Assembly (NCBI GenBank): GCA_003161195.1
Contig: PMOV01000203.1
Coordinates: forward strand, 315-16,303
From: Acidobacteriota bacterium
GTDB lineage: Bacteria > Acidobacteriota > Terriglobia > Acidiferrales > UBA7541
DNA length: 15,989 nt
Reading direction: 5' to 3'
Under the pieces are notes generated by a model. That model did not search any database. It worked only from the letters and a program-made list of their open reading frames with translations, and was not told the DNA's origin. Shown here piece by piece: positions 14,379-15,989 of the stretch. Position 1 is the stretch's first letter, and each line of letters starts with the position of its first letter. The translations under genes were made by a program, and so were the position numbers.

Positions 14379-14425
14379 CGTAAAGAAGTGCGCCTCGACA
14401 AAATATCCTGTCGAGGCTCTTTTGC
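14379..14425 (+). ncRNA. Predicted very short RNA or attenuated leader
   Basis: Transcription from the promoter at 14345-14372 would run only about 13 bases before entering a strong terminator hairpin, so the transcript would be about 45 nt. There is no room for an ORF. It may be a tiny regulatory RNA, or the first part of an attenuated leader for the gene at 14696. This rests on the sequence layout only; it does not match any RNA family I can name with confidence. Confidence 0.3.
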
Positions 14426-14428
14426 TTT
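14392..14428 (+). terminator. Strong intrinsic terminator
   Basis: GCCTCGACA (14392-14400) and TGTCGAGGC (14409-14417) form a perfect 9-bp stem around AAATATCC, followed by TCTTTTGCTTTT. On the minus strand the tail is much less T-rich, so it acts on plus-strand transcripts. Confidence 0.75.
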
Positions 14429-14695
14429 TAGGGCCACCCACTTCCGCAAAGCCCGAATCACCCGCGAAGCGCGAACCCGTTCCGTCTCCACCGCGCCCAG
14501 CGAAAGACCAACATCAGTCCCACAAAATAAGCGCCGCGCATCGTCATGGTTCGACGATCGCACCGCATCGACACATAGCGCAGCTTCGTACGCTTCGCGC
14601 ATCGCCACTGCAAGGAATTTATCCGCCGCCAGGCGGCTGCTCCACAGTAAAAGCACCAATTCGCAGGCACCAACGCACAGGAAGGACCACCCCGC
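14429..14695. other. Intergenic stretch without a supported gene
   Basis: About 267 bases between the terminator and the next gene. A minus-strand frame starting near 14608 (MREAYEAALCVDAVRSS...) is moderately protein-like but has no visible ribosome binding site and runs through the terminator hairpin. A plus-strand frame from 14388 is Arg/Ser/Thr-rich. Neither is accepted. Confidence 0.45.
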
Positions 14696-15064
14696 ATGCC
14701 CATCTACGAAAATATCGCTTTGCCGTACTCCCTCGCCCCGGGCGAAAGCGCCACGCCCATCGTCTCCACGGACAACGTCCAGGGCGCGTTGCCGTTCAAG
14801 AGCGAACGCGTGGCCCTGCTGCGCGGCAACAACACCACGCCGCAGCATCTTTCCGCTGAGCTGCAATTCTCCGCCACGCCCGGCGCCTACACCTGGCAGA
14901 TCGAAACCGCCGACACCGACATCGACGGCAACTATTCCATCGAAGGCTCGGTAGCCAGCTCCGTGCCGCGCATCGAAGTCTCCAACATCGCCGCCAACTT
15001 CGCGCGCATCCGCGTCGTCACACTGACCAACGCCGTCACCGTCACCGGAAAACTCACCGCGTAA
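14696..15064 (+). CDS. Small beta-rich protein of unknown function, phage-structural style
   Basis: A 122-residue protein with ATG at 14696 and AGGAAGGA nine bases upstream. It has no signal peptide or membrane segment. Alternating strands with many Ser/Thr/Asn (LPYSLAPGESATPIVSTDNV, SAELQFSATPGAYTWQIETADTD, NFARIRVVTLTNAVTVTGKL) suggest a small beta-sandwich. The 'WQIETADTDIDGNY' followed by 'ARIRVVTLTNAVTVTG' pattern is of the sort seen in phage virion accessory proteins. I infer that from style and cannot confirm it. It has no cysteine. It precedes a secreted protein gene by 129 bases and may be transcribed by read-through of the upstream terminator unit. Confidence 0.72.
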   Translation: MPIYENIALPYSLAPGESATPIVSTDNVQGALPFKSERVALLRGNNTTPQHLSAELQFSATPGAYTWQIETADTDIDGNYSIEGSVASSVPRIEVSNIAANFARIRVVTLTNAVTVTGKLTA

Positions 15065-15086
15065 TTCGCGCGTCCGCGATTTTGAC

Positions 15087-15122
15087 TTTGTAGGGGCGCC
15101 GCATGCTGCGTCCGGGGCGCCC
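15087..15122. repeat. TTTGTAG-headed GC-rich inverted repeat, copy 1
   Basis: TTTGTAG (15087-15093) leads into GGGCGCC (15094-15100), which pairs with GGCGCCC (15116-15122) across a 15-base loop. It lies 22 bases after the stop of the small beta-rich protein. There is no T-run, so it is not a classical terminator. The head matches that of the copies near 15652 and 15720. Confidence 0.4.
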
Positions 15123-15193
15123 AGGCGTAAGCGCAACGCAATCTTTCGCGGCATCGTGTAATGGGATTTTATGTGCAAAGGGATCTTCCGACC

Positions 15194-15640
15194 ATGAAAA
15201 CTCAAACTCATCACGCACCACACCGTCGCATCGCCACCGCGCTCCTGGCCGCCATCCTCACCTTCTCGCTGGCCGGCGCTCCCGCCACCCGCGCCACGCC
15301 CGGCCAGCACACCCTCGAAGTCAGCCTGAACTATGACTTCACCGCCGACAACGCTTGCAGCGCAACCGTCACCAAGGCCTGCCTGCTGCAATTCAACATC
15401 TACGACCTGACCAGCGGCACGCCAGTCAAGTTGTTCTCGTTCCCGGCGCCGCCAGGCGCGACGGGCCCGGTCACCGGTATCACCGCCACCAGCGCGCTGC
15501 TGCCCATGAAATCCGGCGTCCACACCTTCGGCGCCACCGCGCAAATGGCCGACGGTACGGAGTCCAGCCCAAACGCCTGTACTGCTACTGCGACAGTCTC
15601 CCCCGGTTCACCTGTCACCTTTACGCTAACGGTGAACTAG
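15194..15640 (+). CDS. Secreted small beta-rich protein of unknown function
   Basis: A 148-residue protein with ATG at 15194 (AAGGGA about ten bases upstream); ATG 15161 would put an unhelpful 11 residues before the signal peptide. Residues 1-35 are a classic Sec signal: basic start with several His/Arg, hydrophobic core ATALLAAILTFSLAGAPA and an Ala-x-Ala type cleavage region near 31-34. The mature part is beta-rich and Thr/Ala-rich, likely one Ig- or Fn3-like domain (HTLEVSLNYDFTADNAC, LLQFNIYDLTSGTPVKLF, HTFGATAQMADGTESS, PVTFTLTVN). It has three cysteines (55, 63, 129), so one disulfide is possible. It is probably periplasmic or extracellular. Function is unknown; the preceding small gene may be a partner. 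Confidence 0.75.
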   Translation: MKTQTHHAPHRRIATALLAAILTFSLAGAPATRATPGQHTLEVSLNYDFTADNACSATVTKACLLQFNIYDLTSGTPVKLFSFPAPPGATGPVTGITATSALLPMKSGVHTFGATAQMADGTESSPNACTATATVSPGSPVTFTLTVN

Positions 15641-15651
15641 CGCACTAGCAG

Positions 15652-15714
15652 TTGTAGTGGCCGCCTTCTCCGCCTTCTGCCTGACTCTGTGCAACCGGGG
15701 CGGCGGTCGCCTTT
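15652..15714. repeat. TTGTAG-headed GC-rich repeat, copy 2 (degenerate)
   Basis: TTGTAGTGGCCGCCTTCT (15652-15669) is repeated with one change at 15721-15738, and GGCGGTCGCCTTT (15702-15714) is repeated at 15741-15753. In this copy the two halves are about 33 bases apart, with CCGCCTTCT present twice in tandem (15661-15678). It starts 12 bases after a stop codon. Confidence 0.55.
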
Positions 15715-15720
15715 CCGCCT

Positions 15721-15755
15721 TTGTAGCGGCCGCCTTCTGAGGCGGTCGCCTTTTT
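15721..15755 (+). terminator. Strong intrinsic terminator, TTGTAG-headed repeat copy 3
   Basis: GCGGCCGCCT (15726-15735) and AGGCGGTCGC (15740-15749) form a 10-bp stem with one G-U pair and a TCTG loop, followed by C and five Ts (15751-15755). It lies about 80 bases after the secreted protein gene, which it probably terminates. It also belongs to the local repeat set. Confidence 0.7.
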
Positions 15756-15814
15756 GCAACACGAGCACAAATCGCTCGATTCCATCGCCGGTTCCACTTG
15801 ATCGTCCCAGCGCC

Positions 15815-15989
15815 ATGAAAAAATGCCTGGCCTTCTCCGCGTTGGTCGGCTCCCGCGACGCCTGGAAGCCCTGTTCGCGCAAAGCCATTCGCGGCTCCGC
15901 GTTCTGCGGACGCCACACCGAAGTCCTGGCCGGCGTAATGCTCGGGCTCTGCGTGAATGGCTACTTTGACGGAGGCGACGCACCGCGGC
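15815..15989 (+). CDS. Small Cys/His-rich protein, N-terminal fragment
   Basis: The frame opens at ATG 15815 (MKKCLAFSALVGSRDAWKP) and runs off the window with 58 residues visible. It carries Cys4, Cys20, Cys31 and His34 in the order C-x15-C-x10-C-x2-H, within CSRKAIRGSAFCGRHTE. This resembles the small zinc-binding modules with an 'AIRG..C..H' core that occur in mobile-element and actinobacterial/acidobacterial small proteins, an inference from pattern only. A hydrophobic segment LAGVMLGLCVNG follows. No Shine-Dalgarno is visible and the frame stays open upstream, so the start is uncertain. Minus-strand frames over the same bases are less protein-like. Confidence 0.5.
   Translation, partial: MKKCLAFSALVGSRDAWKPCSRKAIRGSAFCGRHTEVLAGVMLGLCVNGYFDGGDAPR

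Noticed and set aside
14372..15544. 390-codon minus-strand open frame
   Set aside because: Its Gly/Arg-rich content over 14696-15544 is the shadow of two better-supported plus-strand genes. Only its last 80 or so codons look slightly protein-like, and those run through the terminator hairpin.
1..15989. CRISPR array, tRNA, rRNA or insertion sequence
   Set aside because: No regularly spaced repeats, no cloverleaf with a GGTTCRANNCC arm, no rRNA-like stretches and no transposase motifs were seen.

Overview
The window looks like chromosomal DNA of a GC-rich, free-living Gram-negative bacterium. A complete tripartite RND efflux operon with an outer-membrane lipoprotein shows there are two membranes. 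A chromosome-type parAB pair, a YpdA-type flavoprotein, a stand-alone NuoI-like ferredoxin and a cytidylate-kinase-like protein together suggest Acidobacteriota. That assignment is an inference from gene content and style; no rRNA or other marker gene is present.

Layout, left to right. Positions 1-1083 hold the 3' end of a DHA2-family MFS drug exporter and a cytidylate-kinase-like protein. Positions 1254-7201 are a compact RND operon: periplasmic adaptor lipoprotein, HAE1-type inner-membrane pump with the proton-relay Asp-Asp at residues 407-408, and NodT-type outer-membrane channel. The genes are 3 bp apart or overlap by 4 bp. Positions 7445-9062 encode ParA and ParB, followed by a small unknown protein (9132-9467). 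Positions 9516-11101 encode a YpdA-like NAD(P)H flavoprotein and a 2x[4Fe-4S] NuoI-like protein.

From about 11100 the character changes to accessory DNA. It contains short unknown genes on both strands, a leaderless-looking minus-strand gene that has its own promoter and a TTG start, a phage-style winged-helix/HTH protein (12294-12653), a second phage-style protein (12741-13232) and a minus-strand MOSC-domain protein (13148-13945). A 750-base intergenic stretch follows, with several nested inverted repeats, a near-consensus promoter and a strong terminator only about 13 bases beyond the predicted transcription start. Two small beta-rich proteins of unknown role come next, the second with a signal peptide. 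The window ends in a truncated Cys/His-rich small protein.

The most interesting non-coding signals are the promoter-terminator micro-unit at 14319-14430, which predicts a transcript of roughly 45 nt, and a set of GC-rich inverted repeats headed TTGTAG and placed after gene 3' ends at 15087-15755. I found no CRISPR array, tRNA, rRNA, transposase or convincing parS site.
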